A DNA stretch of 64,000 bases from positions 255,501 through 319,500 of the forward strand of contig BSQZ01000028.1 of NCBI GenBank assembly GCA_033239005.1, given 5' to 3'. Positions 51,384-60,429 of the stretch are shown piece after piece. A program made the translations under genes and the position numbers. The DNA comes from Lamellibrachia satsuma (taxonomy: Eukaryota; Annelida; Polychaeta; Sabellida; Siboglinidae). The first letter of the stretch is position 1. Each line of letters begins with the position of its first letter. Under the pieces are notes generated by a model. The model was not told the origin of the DNA, searched no databases, and was given only the letters and a program-made list of their open reading frames with translations.

Positions 51384-54300
51384 GATAGATTTGGAAGATG
51401 ACATATCTAGCGAAGTACTCAAATTTGCAGATGGCACAAAAGTATCCAGAAAGGTTACTAATGATACAGATAAACAAAGTTTACAGGATGATCTAGATAA
51501 ATTGGTTAAATGGTACTCTTTTTCACACAGAGGGTGATAAATGAATGGAACAAACTGCCAAATGATTGTGTTAATGCTAGTAATGTGAATATGTTTAAAA
51601 ATAGAATTGACAGAGGGCGGGCTACGCATAGATGAGAACATTGTTGGACTCTCGATAAGCAAATGGCTTCTTTGTCCACTTGCCATCTGGAACTTGTTGT
51701 TTGGGATGGCAATCTTGTTAAATCTTGTTAAATTCACGACTGTCGTTCGAAAGGATGAAAAATTAGTCGTCAGAGGGAGCCACATGCAGGTTCCAGTTGG
51801 GAGCCGGTGATTTTAGCGCGAGCGGTAACCCGTTCCATGGATAATTGATTAGCCCTGTATAATTTGTCATGATTATCGGAGAATATAGGCTGGCACAAAT
51901 GTTAAAATTTAATCATAGTATAGTGCCAAATAAGGTGCATATAGGGTGGCATTTTTCATCAAATAAATACGCGTGTAGGGACGCTTATTCGGCACACAAG
52001 AACAAGAGTAGTTGCGGACCCTGATATTCGTACTGAATAACTAGCCCACTCAAGCAAGCATCGGGACCATTTGGAAACAGCATAATACAGCCATTTTACT
52101 CACTTGCAAACTTGCTCCAAGGCGCCCGCACCATAATCAGTGCCGCTCGCGAAGATCTTCCCCATCTCACTAACTCCAACACACGACTCCATTTTCTTGG
52201 CACATGCTGCAAAAAGTTAATCACCATTCAACATGGCGGCATCCCCGCCGCTAGGGACTTCTGACGTCATCAGTACCACTGGCAGATCGATGCTGATTTT
52301 CCAATCGCTGCCTTAACCAATGAGATTGCGAGCTCGAATTTACTAAGCATACTTTCTTTAATTTTAACTTTAATTAGCCGTGGACCAGTCGTCGCATGTC
52401 GGAGGTGGTAATGATAGGCATTTCCTGGAAACGCTCTTTGTAGTTTGGACGGGGGGGGGGCGGGCGTCTAGTTCCTAGAAACACGTCGACCAAGACGAAG
52501 TACAATTAATTCAGCGTACATCCACCTCTGGCGTGAGAAAAACTGACAAATCCACGTTTCAACAGTTCAATCTGCCAGGGTACTTTAGAACTAATACCAC
52601 CCTGGCCCTGACTAGCGGAGATGAATTGCTGCATAACTAAAGGTTAGTTTGTTGTTGGTGAGCTTAGTTTTAATTTAACGTTCAGAAGAAAATGCAGTGA
52701 ATTGTTCAAGACAAATTATTTTTAGACGATGTCACGCAACAGAGAACCGGAAGTAGTACATCACAATTAAAGGTCGGAGCACTTACTAATAATTAATCGC
52801 CTAATCATTTGCTTAACTTAACCCTATCTCCAACCCTGTCCTAGCCATAATGCAAACTCTAACCCAAAAATATCGCCTTCTATGAGCTATACGAAATAGA
52901 TGGATGGTTTGTTGATCAGATCAATTCCTGGAGGCAGACGGACAACGATGCAATAATGGATATGTGGGCATATTTGGGCATAGCGACAGCCAACGAGAGT
53001 GGGAGGTTCCAACCAGTGTTTCGTGTTTGACAAATCATGCGAGCATTTTGGTGAGCGATTTGTTAGTTTTGCTTTACCCGTTTGGTGGCGCCCCATTCAA
53101 TATGATGAAGATACACCATGCGCCCACCCCTGCCCACCACAGTACACGAGTCCCTCACCGACTGGTTGCAAGAAAGCAAATGGCGGCCTATTGTCGTCTT
53201 GTACGCGAGGATGTACCATCCATAAATGTCGTGTCAAGAAACTGGCAACACGGTTGACTTAAGCTGATGTTGAATTGTTATTGCATATTAAGCAGAATTA
53301 ACTCACGCATGTAACCGCATCCTGTAGTGAGGAAGTTCGCGATGGTTGTTTTGTACTGTTCGGTGTAAGCGTCTGGGCAAGTAGTAGACTGTTCCAAACA
53401 TGTCGACAGACGGTCTTTCAACCTACAGATGATAAACATAATGCATGTCAGGTACATGTGTTAATTTTTCAGTAGCTAAGTTCAAATTCACAAAACACAA
53501 TAGCTCCGTTGAAATCTCCAAAGTACACAACACAGATAAGAAGGACTACAAACGAAATAAATATTTTTTTAATCGCCTAACAGAAACGAATACTGTGTTT
53601 CACTGTTAATACACGTAAATACTGTTATGAAAAAACCCACAGTGATTTACAGCGAAGGTGAATCACAACCAAAGCTAGCCGCGTTACTATAAACTTAGTT
53701 AATTCCTTTGAAATTTTCGAATAAAAGTCTTTAAAAAAACACAGTGCACTAACCATGGAACTCGTGCTGGAGGGAAGTCGCAATAAGAGAACTCACTACG
53801 TCACCTAGTTCATACGCATTGTGATTGGCTGTTAAGGGTAATGTACCTCTACGTTGGATTCTTTTGGCAACAATGAATGAAACCGAGACATTTGTTATAA
53901 GGGATCCTAAAGTTGACCTTGTGGGATTCAAACAAGAAACCAGTATCAAGCAAGGTCAAAAACGCTACATTTAAAAAATGTATGGGGGCAATTACGTGTT
54001 CATAAATCCGCGGCTGATGTGTTACATTACAGTTCTATCGGTGCAGACAGTGTGAGGTTTACGGTAAAAACCGTTGTTTTGGAATTTAGCTTCGAAGAAT
54101 CATGACACACGTGAAATGTAATGCATGATAACACACGTTAACATCGCAGCTCATAGAATACATTTCACTGCAGTTATACTATTGACAATCTAGTACTCAC
54201 GGGCAAAGTTTCTCCAAAGTCGCCACTTCAAACTTTCCACTGCCAACCGCACCGAAGAAAGGATTTGCCTTCTCGCCGGCGCAATCCAGCACACTTTTCG

Positions 54301-57300
54301 AACAATCAGCTGTAGATACGCATACAATGCAGCCAGTAAGCATACACGCACAGACAGCCAGTTAGCATACACACACAGACAGACAGCCAGTTAGCATACA
54401 CACACAGACAGACAGCCGTATTTTGCTATGTCACATACTGTCTAGAATAGCGCTGATATATTAACATGCATATTTGATCATTGTAACAATACATCGATTA
54501 ATGTAATCTCGGAAAATGCGAAGTGTGTTAGCCAATCCTTAAGTTTACAACCCGCTGATGTGCTGTAAGATAGTCCACCGGAAGTAAAATATAAACTTCT
54601 ACGTTACCTGTCATTTTGCACATTGCGTGGTAAGTCGTCAAGGTGGACTTATAGAAGTCGAGCACTTCCTTTGGACAAGCAGTGCTACGTTGTACGCACG
54701 TGCTTACGTTACCAAGTACACTGCAAACAACAGTATTAAATGCAACCACTGCAACAAAATACAATAACTTATACTTATAGTGCACAGGTAGTCAGTGTTT
54801 AACTATAAAAAGATGCACTCGCTTAGGAAAGCCTCCAACTAGCAGCGATCAAACGAATTTCAGGAAACAACTTTTTGAAGACCATGGGGGTTTGACAATA
54901 TGTCAACGGGGTATCGTTACCAGCGATATAAAAAGCACGGGGTACTCTTTGCAGAAATGCTTAACCCTAAAAGAAGTATAATGGCGTTTTGTGAACAATC
55001 TCATTCACTTGTTTTTCTTCTGATTTTGTGTTGCAATTGTTCCTACGATACATGAAAATATATTGGGAATTATCAAATACTAGTAGTATGAATACATGTA
55101 TACGCGGAGTGGACATACGGATTATCTGGGTGAATAAATACAGTGGCGTGAGAAAATAGTTACTGATATTACATATTCTATGTACATTACTATTAGGTCA
55201 AATGCACTTACCCGCAAATATTGTGCAGTGTTGCGATGTCGAATGTTGGGTTAATCTTAATGAGTTGGTAGCCATCGAAGCAGGTTTGCAATTCATTGTT
55301 GCACGCTGTAAACAGAAACACCCATAAAATTGTGCTGTTTAATTGTTCAATACTGTTTGCTTAATTTACGAAAGTACATTATAATATATTATGCTAAATA
55401 TACCACACGTAGCAAGTGTGTTGATGGAAAATGATAGTCATTTCATAAACAAACCTCAACATAATTATGTCATTGGTCACTTATTAAACAAACAGTGGTA
55501 TTCATCTGTCGACAATGGAGCCTTCTGATACTGTTTTTATTTTCAACTTTATTTAAAACGTTGATAGTTATATCCAAATCAATCTATGGGAGGACGTAAA
55601 CTTGGATGCATCCTGTTTCATCCGTACCGCCACGCCAAGCCAAATCTACCAACTCATAACTTCGTTTCAGATGTCTTTTATGCGAATATTGGCGTACTGT
55701 GAATAGGAATTGAATGCAAATGTGCAATGCACTTATGACCAAACATAACCTCTAATGATGTGACTTACGCAGCATATCGCAAACAATAGAATTCATTGTA
55801 TCAAGCTGAGCATTCCACGTGGTTGTCATGGCGCTGGTACATTGGGATGCCGCCCCACTGATGCACTTCTTCAAGGTCGTCATTTCGCTGCAGCATAAAA
55901 CAAAATTCGTCCATGAATCTGTGTACGTCAGTGCAAAGTTCACACAAACCAGGTTTAGTAGTGTACGTCAGTGCGACATTAAATTAAGTGTTTTTAGAAA
56001 TAAAGACTGTTAGTATCACTATAGCATTATCATTATAGCATTATTTACTTCTGATTATATGAACGAATGGCATGTTAACAATAATAACGAGTTTCTGAGA
56101 AGAAAACATGAATTACAAAGTTACAATACAATGGATTAAATAAAACTGTTGGCAGTTTTTATATAATAGTTGTGTACGCTTACCCATATACATACGTACG
56201 TACGCTAGTACAAGTACTTTGTTTGAATAAAACGAAGATATATGAAGCTGTTCTGGGATATTTCAAAAATCGACAGTTTTTGCTTGCTCACCTGCACACG
56301 TCCTTCATGAGGCCGGTTCCCATCCCTATGTACATGATAAAGTCATTTGACACCCCAATACTGAACAGACGTGCGACGTTCGATCCACACGCAATAATCT
56401 TCTTGGTACAGTCTACAAAACAAGACGTGTAGTTTTAGACTTTGGGAACAGTTCACAACAGTGTGCAAATTTGTACAAAGCGTATTAATGGCGGAAGTGC
56501 CTTTTATATATTTCTTTGTGGTGGAATGCTCCGTGTTTAGAAGAAAACTTTCTGAACATTTATGACCTTTCAAACGTGACACCTCTGCAATTTCTTATTG
56601 CAAATATTCGGGTGGGATTTATCGTTCATGGTTCATTAGAACCACACCACTAAGGTACGTTGTTGTAACGCACGGTATCTAATCTTTACGACTGCTCACA
56701 GCGCTTTACACTTCACCCCTGGCAGACCTGTTCATTCCAACGCCATCTCGATTTCTCTGAGAAGCATTCAGCCATGCTGCAATTACTACGCGAAGACTGT
56801 GTTCACATTCCCACCTCTGTATGTAGCCAGGTACTCATTATACAGCTGAGTGAACTGTGGCAAGGTGGGATGAACGAAATTGCCAAAGCATCGAAACAGC
56901 AGCAAGTGTTCTCTTGATTGACAGTTCGACGTTTTGACCGCAACGCCACCACGCCCACACAAAGTTGCTAATATTGTAAATGTTTAGATTGTACACGCTC
57001 GTCGTCGCTCGGTTGTTGATATCACTGACGATATCCGAATGGGAGAAATGTATAATGGTTTATGCTACGTATCGAACATCGTGTTTCACTTTTACAACAC
57101 ATATCTGAAATGAAAGATGTGCCAGCTATATGACAACAAAATCATCGTTTGTATACAATTATTGCAGATAATACGCTTACAATTAATTATTCTAAGCAAG
57201 CTGTCGTGTCGTGGTCAACTCACCGAGAACTTCACAGCTCTTCGAGGCCAGCTGCAGGTTATTCTTCCATTCATCCACGAGACTCTCTGGACAAACGTTC

Positions 57301-58563
57301 GCAGAAGAGTCAAAGCATTTGATCAGGTCATCCTTGTCACTGCGAGAAGAATAAGTAATGTATAACGGATTTCGTTTATAACTTAAATCTCCATCCTCAA
57401 CTGATTTAGCCTATCGCGAATCCGGTTTACTTAATATCTAGTGTGTGAATAGTTTAAGTAACATCCGCAGTTGTTTAAAGAAAAAAGTGCGTGTTTTTGT
57501 TCAAATCATCGAGAAAATTTACATTAGTCGTTATATCTGCTAAAGCTCAAATTAGTGGATATCCAAAACGGTAGACACTGTGTGGAGTCAAGGCTGATCA
57601 CGGGTGTGACTTCCATCCTCCCCAAGGGCGAAATTGTTAAACCCATCCTCACCAGGAGCGAGTTTTCATCGTTTCCATTTTCACTTCAGTAAATGCTGGA
57701 TCGAGCATTAAATAATGTAATAGTTTGTCTGATGATTTCACACAAGAACACATAAAAAAATTGCATAAACGAGCTAGCATGTCGTAGTGAATACTGAGTA
57801 GGTTTGAATTAAAAAAAAATGTATTTGAAATGAGACGAGCAAAAAATCGAATTGAGAAGAGACAGTTAATTGTGAATATCATTAACACGTTTCATAGACC
57901 AAACAATTCGCCGATTTGGACGGAAATCACCACTCACCATATTGAAACCATTGCCACAACTTGATTACAAATTCAAAATGGACGTCTGGCGGAATCGTAT
58001 GAAGAAGATCACATTATGAATACAATTGGTGCATCTTCGCCTATTACTATTTGATACTACGTTACCGGGTACAACAGGGTGTTGAATACAGATGTCTTAT
58101 AAATATAAACGAAAAGATAGAAATGGGAAATTTCCACTCGTAAAATGTGATGCGTGATGGTTGGCAGAATGTACGGAACATGTACTGGTTTTGGAAAGGG
58201 GCTGCACAAAATATATGCTCCTAATGACATGGCATAATGCTAAGATGATTTGCACCCTGTTTGTTTGATTCACTATAGAATGCCTTAAGTAAGTAAATAA
58301 GTAAGTAACTTTATTTAACAACATAGCAATACATAAATGCCGTTGTTAGAAAGCATGTCGTTCGTTTAACCAATGAAATTTTTTTAGTTTTTTTTATAAT
58401 ATATTATAATCGGTGCAATGAAGTATCGGTATTTGTCCAACAACTTACCGACAGAAGGTCTCCAGCATGCTCGTGCCATACGACTCGAGGGTGAATCCAG
58501 TAATTACATTCGTCAGCGCTGTCATGGCTTCACCACCACAACGGTTCACTTCCGCGATGCATT
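24701..58563 (-). CDS. Large anchored surface protein: 10 six-Cys modules, microexon linker, SEA, EGF, C-terminal anchor (5' incomplete)
   Basis: Twenty-eight coding exons on the minus strand join in one continuous frame: 20 module exons (listed as modules 1-10), three 18-nt microexons, three SEA exons, one EGF exon and the anchor exon. They total 2813 nt plus one nucleotide owed by a missing upstream exon, giving 937 residues and a stop. All introns are GT/AG. Every module exon pair has the same phase pattern: the first half starts in phase 1 and ends in phase 2, the second starts in phase 2 and ends in phase 1. Residues about 1-729 are the modules, 730-747 the microexon linker, 748-865 SEA, 866-907 EGF, and about 915-937 the hydrophobic end. 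Domain content places it outside the cell, tethered to the membrane. The Cys module is not one I can name with certainty; it loosely recalls nematode DUF19/T20D4.11-like six-Cys domains. No signal peptide exon was found; it should lie upstream of 58563. Confidence 0.85.
25279..25372 (-). CDS. Gene 2 EGF-like exon
   Basis: Together with the next exon it gives one EGF domain with six cysteines: LC, then QCRNGGSC, then RCVC and, in the last exon, DYC. It follows the SEA domain as in many SEA-EGF surface proteins. Phase 1 start (AT) and phase 2 end. Confidence 0.85.
25870..31136 (-). CDS. Gene 2 SEA domain (three exons)
   Basis: Exons 31027-31136, 30480-30538 and 25870-26051. The sequence opens VAIVLKLEMTW, continues through FVAELKNSLTEVYKD and GFKEVVIMRLF, then KSSVGVEHSVEYE. 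That is the SEA pattern; the usual G-S-V-V autoproteolysis site reads K-S-S-V here. SEA domains occur in extracellular, often cleaved, membrane-proximal stalks. The 4.4-kb intron between the second and third exons contains the large 62-bp array. Confidence 0.75.
26150..26340 (+). mobile_element. LINE fragment with RT palm motif
   Basis: On the plus strand WHVDDVTLVAT is followed, after a small break, by KLASSLKRHLDSFGLKIN and AKTNMKS. This is the [Y/H]-x-DD catalytic block and the following GLKIN-KT of a non-LTR reverse transcriptase. Stops and shifts are present. A LINE-like tail (EALEAARETARRHQR) appears at 30100-30175, beyond the 62-bp array, so the array may have grown inside one element. 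Confidence 0.55.
26375..26489 (+). repeat. 38-bp tandem repeat, 3 copies
   Basis: The unit TTGGCTCCTAGTTGGCTCGG plus TAAGGCAGTTGAGTCCTG starts at about 26376, 26414 and 26452. It lies between the LINE piece and the large array. Confidence 0.85.
26570..29985 (+). repeat. 62-bp minisatellite, 3.4 kb, about 55 copies
   Basis: The unit AGAAAAGAAAGATAGAGATA-AAGTAGGGGTTGGTGGAGAA-GATGGTCCGTTATGTCTCAT-TA is purine-rich on the plus strand. Some units lack 4-6 bp. Variant units (TATCATTAAG, GGGTGGGTGG, AAGTAAAG) recur in the same order, so there is higher-order structure. It lies inside a SEA intron of gene 2. Confidence 0.9.
31220..32110 (+). mobile_element. RTE-like LINE C-terminal fragments
   Basis: 31220-31570 reads LRGKVLEETNDFKGLGIFVSADS, then in another frame IWKPTTLRNKIKLKIYRSNV and YASETC. 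31920-32110 has remnants of the element tail (RPLGTWRTIVEED, GRNGMNSAGSPMT in broken frames). A CAGG/GGGA simple repeat separates them near 31630. It lies in the intron between microexon 3 and the SEA domain. Confidence 0.6.
32230..32247 (-). CDS. Gene 2 microexon 3 (18 nt)
   Basis: It lies between TCTACAG and GTAAGT. It encodes ERPVT plus split codons, a near copy of microexon 2 (14 of 18 bases the same), and joins the SEA exon at 31136 as T-G-GKK. Confidence 0.75.
32594..34231 (+). repeat. 78-bp minisatellite, 21 copies
   Basis: Copies run exactly every 78 bp from 32594 to 34231 and differ at only a few sites (GTATGTATG/GTATATATG, CACCAGC/CACAAGC, GGTATCATT/GGTTTCATT). Because 78 is divisible by three, both strands stay open for more than 500 codons. 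These open frames are a by-product and lie in the intron between microexons 2 and 3 of gene 2. Confidence 0.95.
34424..34738 (-). pseudogene. Possible zinc-finger (BED/ZNF862-like) transposase relic
   Basis: Minus strand, 104 codons. An acidic stretch (DIEEEESSDEVIEALV) is followed by F-x3-W-x-WLAKTDDGMKC, which resembles the start of ZNF862/hAT-associated zinc-finger proteins (WL...GM-C-x2-C). The second Cys of the pair is lost. No more of the protein is visible. It lies in a gene 2 intron. Confidence 0.35.
35394..35411 (-). CDS. Gene 2 microexon 2 (18 nt)
   Basis: It lies between CCTACAG and GTAAGT. It encodes ERPIT plus split codons; with its neighbour it gives V-ERPIT. Phase 1 on both sides. 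Confidence 0.75.
35850..35867 (-). CDS. Gene 2 microexon 1 (18 nt)
   Basis: It lies between ATTACAG and GTAAGT on the minus strand. It encodes KRFRK plus split codons, making a short basic stretch directly after module 10. Phase 1 on both sides. Confidence 0.7.
36126..36441 (+). repeat. 13-bp tandem repeat, about 24 copies
   Basis: The unit CCGTGGCTATATG alternates with CCGTGGCTATAAG. It fills much of the 0.8-kb intron between module 10 and microexon 1 of gene 2. Confidence 0.9.
36687..37191 (-). CDS. Gene 2 Cys module 10 (last)
   Basis: Exons 37098-37191 (94 nt) and 36687-36802 (116 nt). CAKKVQACGASLIDGVD and VKTCLDSADSACP parallel module 6. The donor after 36687 (GTCTGT) is weaker than the others, but the phase-1 G it leaves is exactly what the first microexon needs to make Val. 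Confidence 0.8.
38363..38882 (-). CDS. Gene 2 Cys module 9
   Basis: Exons 38786-38882 (97 nt) and 38363-38478 (116 nt). CMKKVEVC, GSDYAVGGLEQIC and IQSCIDSLNEECPSWYVQ parallel module 5. It is separated from module 8 by two MITEs and a 37-bp array. Confidence 0.85.
39146..39852 (+). mobile_element. hAT-like MITE, complete with probable 8-bp target duplication
   Basis: The 707-bp element starts CAGGGTTGTTTG and ends AAACCCTG. Flanks are GTTACATC on the left (39138-39145) and GTTATGTC on the right (39853-39860), an 8-bp duplication with two transitions. Internal sequence is rich in ATTTAAATCA runs. No transposase is present. A partial copy is at 2543-2722. Confidence 0.65.
39897..40155 (+). repeat. 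37-bp minisatellite, 7 copies with a perfect hairpin in each
   Basis: The unit begins CATGTTGTTGGTGCAACAAC. Each contains the inverted repeat ATGTTGTTG and CAACAACAT around GTG. Copies are essentially identical, suggesting recent growth. It sits exactly between two MITEs. Confidence 0.9.
40190..41078. mobile_element. Second hAT-like MITE
   Basis: Termini CAGGTGTCGATTTTCACGGG (left) and, reverse-complemented, CAGGCATTGATTTTCATGGG (right) match at most positions. Internal flanks both include GGGAGTC/ACTCCC-type sequence. Target duplication is unclear (CTTGAATT against TTGATATA). No coding capacity. It lies in the gene 2 intron between modules 8 and 9. Confidence 0.55.
41269..42216 (-). CDS. 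Gene 2 Cys module 8
   Basis: Exons 42108-42216 (109 nt) and 41269-41381 (113 nt). ECSQSLQDCAG and FMGAVGRGPFDVVTLEKIC parallel module 4; the second half is LLSSCIKEVTTCP with a closing GC. Confidence 0.85.
42741..43495 (-). CDS. Gene 2 Cys module 7 (start of second block)
   Basis: Exons 43402-43495 (94 nt) and 42741-42853 (113 nt). CTNQLVACF, MNPTFDARTL and INTCVQNIVDCP parallel module 3 position by position. Confidence 0.85.
44077..45898 (-). CDS. Gene 2 Cys module 6 (end of first block)
   Basis: Exons 45805-45898 (94 nt) and 44077-44192 (116 nt). The first half (CLKKVQECHVNMLNGTD, closing FC) matches module 10, as does the second (NVITAQSCLADLNSVCP). Confidence 0.85.
45940..46020. repeat. 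CAGA/GGCA simple repeat
   Basis: Mixed CAGA and CAGG tetranucleotide repeat downstream of the first exon of module 6. Confidence 0.85.
47131..52206 (-). CDS. Gene 2 Cys module 5
   Basis: Exons 52104-52206 (103 nt) and 47131-47249 (119 nt). The first half (CAKKMESC, GTDYGAGALEQVC) matches module 9; the second (TIVSCLDGLTPECPSDYVQ) matches module 9 also. The 4.9-kb intron inside this module holds a pogo/Tigger-like MITE and a LINE. Confidence 0.85.
48228..48277. repeat. (AT)n microsatellite
   Basis: AT run of about 50 bp directly abutting the left terminus of the pogo/Tigger-like MITE, possibly grown from its TA target site. Confidence 0.9.
48278..49155. mobile_element. pogo/Tigger-like MITE
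   Basis: The left end is CAGTCAAGCCTCGTTATAAC. The right end, reverse-complemented, is GAGTCGCGCCTCGTTATAAC, flanked by TA on both sides. CAGT-x-GCCTCG-TATAACG termini with TA targets are typical of the pogo/Tigger branch of Tc1/mariner. No DDE transposase is seen in the 878 bp, so it is non-autonomous. It lies inside module 5 of gene 2. Confidence 0.65.
50640..51612 (+). mobile_element. Degenerate CR1-like LINE with an internal (TA)n expansion and deletion
   Basis: It reads PGVDGIPPKLLKEI, EGIFPSEWKEANIMPLFKKG, ENYRPVSLTSVVRKLLETL and QHGFLKAKSC, then after frameshifts GSVLGPILF. The (TA)n tract follows, then DISSEVLKFADGTKVSRKV and LDKLVKW. The palm motif reads FADG rather than FADD. After LVKW it jumps straight to FTQRVINEWNKLPNDC, so an internal segment is lost. 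It lies in the large intron of gene 2 module 5. Confidence 0.75.
51294..51379. repeat. (TA)n microsatellite inside a LINE
   Basis: A TA run of about 86 bp replaces the codons expected between ILF and the DL-E/D block of the reverse transcriptase. Confidence 0.95.
53307..54309 (-). CDS. Gene 2 Cys module 4
   Basis: Exons 54201-54309 (109 nt) and 53307-53422 (116 nt). The first half (DCSKSVLDCAG, FGAVGSGKFEV-TLEKLC) is nearly the twin of module 8. The second half is RLSTCLEQSTTCP with a closing GC. Confidence 0.85.
54315..54418. repeat. Short tandem repeat with CAGACAGCCAGTTAGCATAC
   Basis: Three imperfect copies mixing a CAGTTAGCATAC segment with CA and CAGA runs, just upstream (in gene 2 sense) of the first exon of module 4. 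Confidence 0.7.
54608..55305 (-). CDS. Gene 2 Cys module 3 (start of duplicated block)
   Basis: Exons 55212-55305 (94 nt) and 54608-54720 (113 nt). The first half has CNNELQTCF and INPTFD-ATL; the second has NVSTCVQRSTACP. Both halves are closest to module 7 and have identical exon lengths to it. Confidence 0.85.
55769..56412 (-). CDS. Gene 2 Cys module 2
   Basis: Exons 56292-56412 and 55769-55887. The first half (CTKKIIAC...VC) is the longest A-type exon, 121 nt. The second half (LKKCISGAASQCT) lacks the Pro that follows the second Cys in the other nine modules. Confidence 0.8.
57224..58563 (-). CDS. Gene 2 Cys module 1
   Basis: Exons 58449-58563 and 57224-57339. First half: ECIAEVNRC with a closing FC-R; second half: LIKCFDSSANVCP with a closing SC. 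The pattern C-x6-C...C / C-x7-C-P...C is the module hallmark. It is the first module visible and needs one nucleotide from an upstream exon. Confidence 0.8.
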
Positions 58564-59002
58564 CTGTAATAAGAGAATAGTAGTAGTAATAAGAACAATT
58601 ACATCACAACCAAATCTCCGGAAACCGGAGCTCAGAGACGAATCATAAATGTTGGTTGGTTAATTTCGTGATCGAAGTACAATGTTGACATTTGACGGCG
58701 AAATTGTATTGTTTCCTATACACTACAAAGTGGCCAAAAAACGTAATGATGACTTTTTATATCAGATAACATAGATACCAATACAAGTTCTTATGGAGTA
58801 TGGACCACTTGCGAAACACACCGGGAAACCAAAGATAACTCACGAAAATGTAAATATTTTCGTTGAGAAGCCTACGTTGCTGTCAAGACATTTCACAAAT
58901 CCAGTTGTAGCCAGGAAATACCCTGGCGGTTCCGATTTAGCTGAACAATGCACACTCGAGGCACGTTAAGTTAACTCTATACGAGCGAATGTTGTGTGAT
59001 CT

Positions 59003-59183
59003 GTCGGCCGACACGGTGTCGTGTGATGTCGGCCGACACGGTGTCGTGTGATGTCGGCCGATACGGTGTCGTGTGATGTCGGCCGACACGGTGTCGTGTG
59101 ATGTCGGCCGACACGGTGTCGTGTGATCTGTCGGCCGACACGGGGTCGTGTGATCTGTCGGCCGACACGGGGTCGTGTGATGT
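59003..59183. repeat. 25/27-bp palindromic minisatellite, 7 copies
   Basis: The unit GTCGGCCGACACGGTGTCGT plus GTGAT is present as 25-bp copies, then 27-bp copies with an extra CT. Each contains the perfect palindrome GTCGGCCGAC and a second imperfect one (CACGGTGTCGTG). It is much richer in CpG than its surroundings. Confidence 0.9.
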
Positions 59184-60429
59184 CGCATTGCAAAAAATTA
59201 TCTTGCAAACACCATCGCGAAACCAATTAGCTGCGACTGTGTCGATGGAATTGAGACTGGGTCTAATTCCGAGGACTGTCTTTCGCAATTTTGAAGCACT
59301 TCATAATCAACGTCCGCCGCGACAGACAGTTATTCCACCCGTCGTGACTTTTCATCAAAGCCATATCTAAAATGCACATTATTTAGGACTGTTCATGCTT
59401 TACGTAAATACATCAATGTCTTTTCCACGAAGTATGGACTACAGAATACCACAGTTACATGCGGTTTGTTAATTAAAAGGTACACCTATATTTCTATATC
59501 TGGAACGGTTATGACAGATGGTTATCCTGTATGTAAAATGTAGGCCTAGGTGCTACATCAACCGAAACAAAAAGGAGTGATAACAAGAGTTGCCATTTGA
59601 CAGACTGTCCTCGTTTTAACTGCCATTACGCATCGTGTTTACGACTCTCCGTGTTTTCTGAATGCCACTGGCATATATATGTGACAACATTGGACGAACA
59701 CGCTACAAGGTGACATTGTAAACATCCACTCAGCGGCGACTTGTGAGCCGCGCTACTTGCTGACGGTGCGGTACGAGGTTGGGCGTCTTTGTGTAAACAC
59801 CGCGTGCAGCGTCAGACGTTGTCAACACGGTTCCATGTATAAACCAGATAATCTACGATTGTAATCGCATGCCAAGTTGTGTGTGAATCTTACACGTTCA
59901 GGTATGTGTTCTTTGACACATACACGTATAAGTGTGAATACTGGACGAATCTGTATAGCAAACGATGGCTAAACGAACACAATTTGTCATTTGCGCCAGA
60001 CGATCCAGTGTTACGAACCAGACCGGAAAGCATGTCTTCTACAACGCTTAACGTGTAGATCGATCGATCCAGTCTTCCTCAATAAACTTATTAATATTAC
60101 CTCCATCACGAGTATTTGACAGCTAAATTCCTCGTATATAGCTACTGTAGAGCAGTTGTTGAAACTATGGCGCATAGATAAATCGATTTTTTTTCTTTAA
60201 ACGTGCTGTGTACGAGGTATTCTGAGTTCACATTAACGTGCGTGACGTTGATCTCTCTGGCATTGTACCAGAACAACATAAAGGTGCGTCAGCGGTTAAG
60301 CGATGCGTATCGTGTCAACAGCCATTGAACGGACATGGCGGCTCAAATCACGGCATTGTTTTACATAGAGCCGGGGAGTAACGCGCCCTTGCTCAAAATA
60401 AGAGGATTATTTCGATCAGGGCATTTTAG

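Noticed and set aside
51282..51785. 167-codon minus-strand open frame
   Set aside because: It is antisense to a degenerate LINE and includes the TA microsatellite (YIYIYI run).
58937..59288. Overlapping minus-strand frames rich in HDTVSAD repeats
   Set aside because: They arise from the 25-bp palindromic array and are open in several frames.
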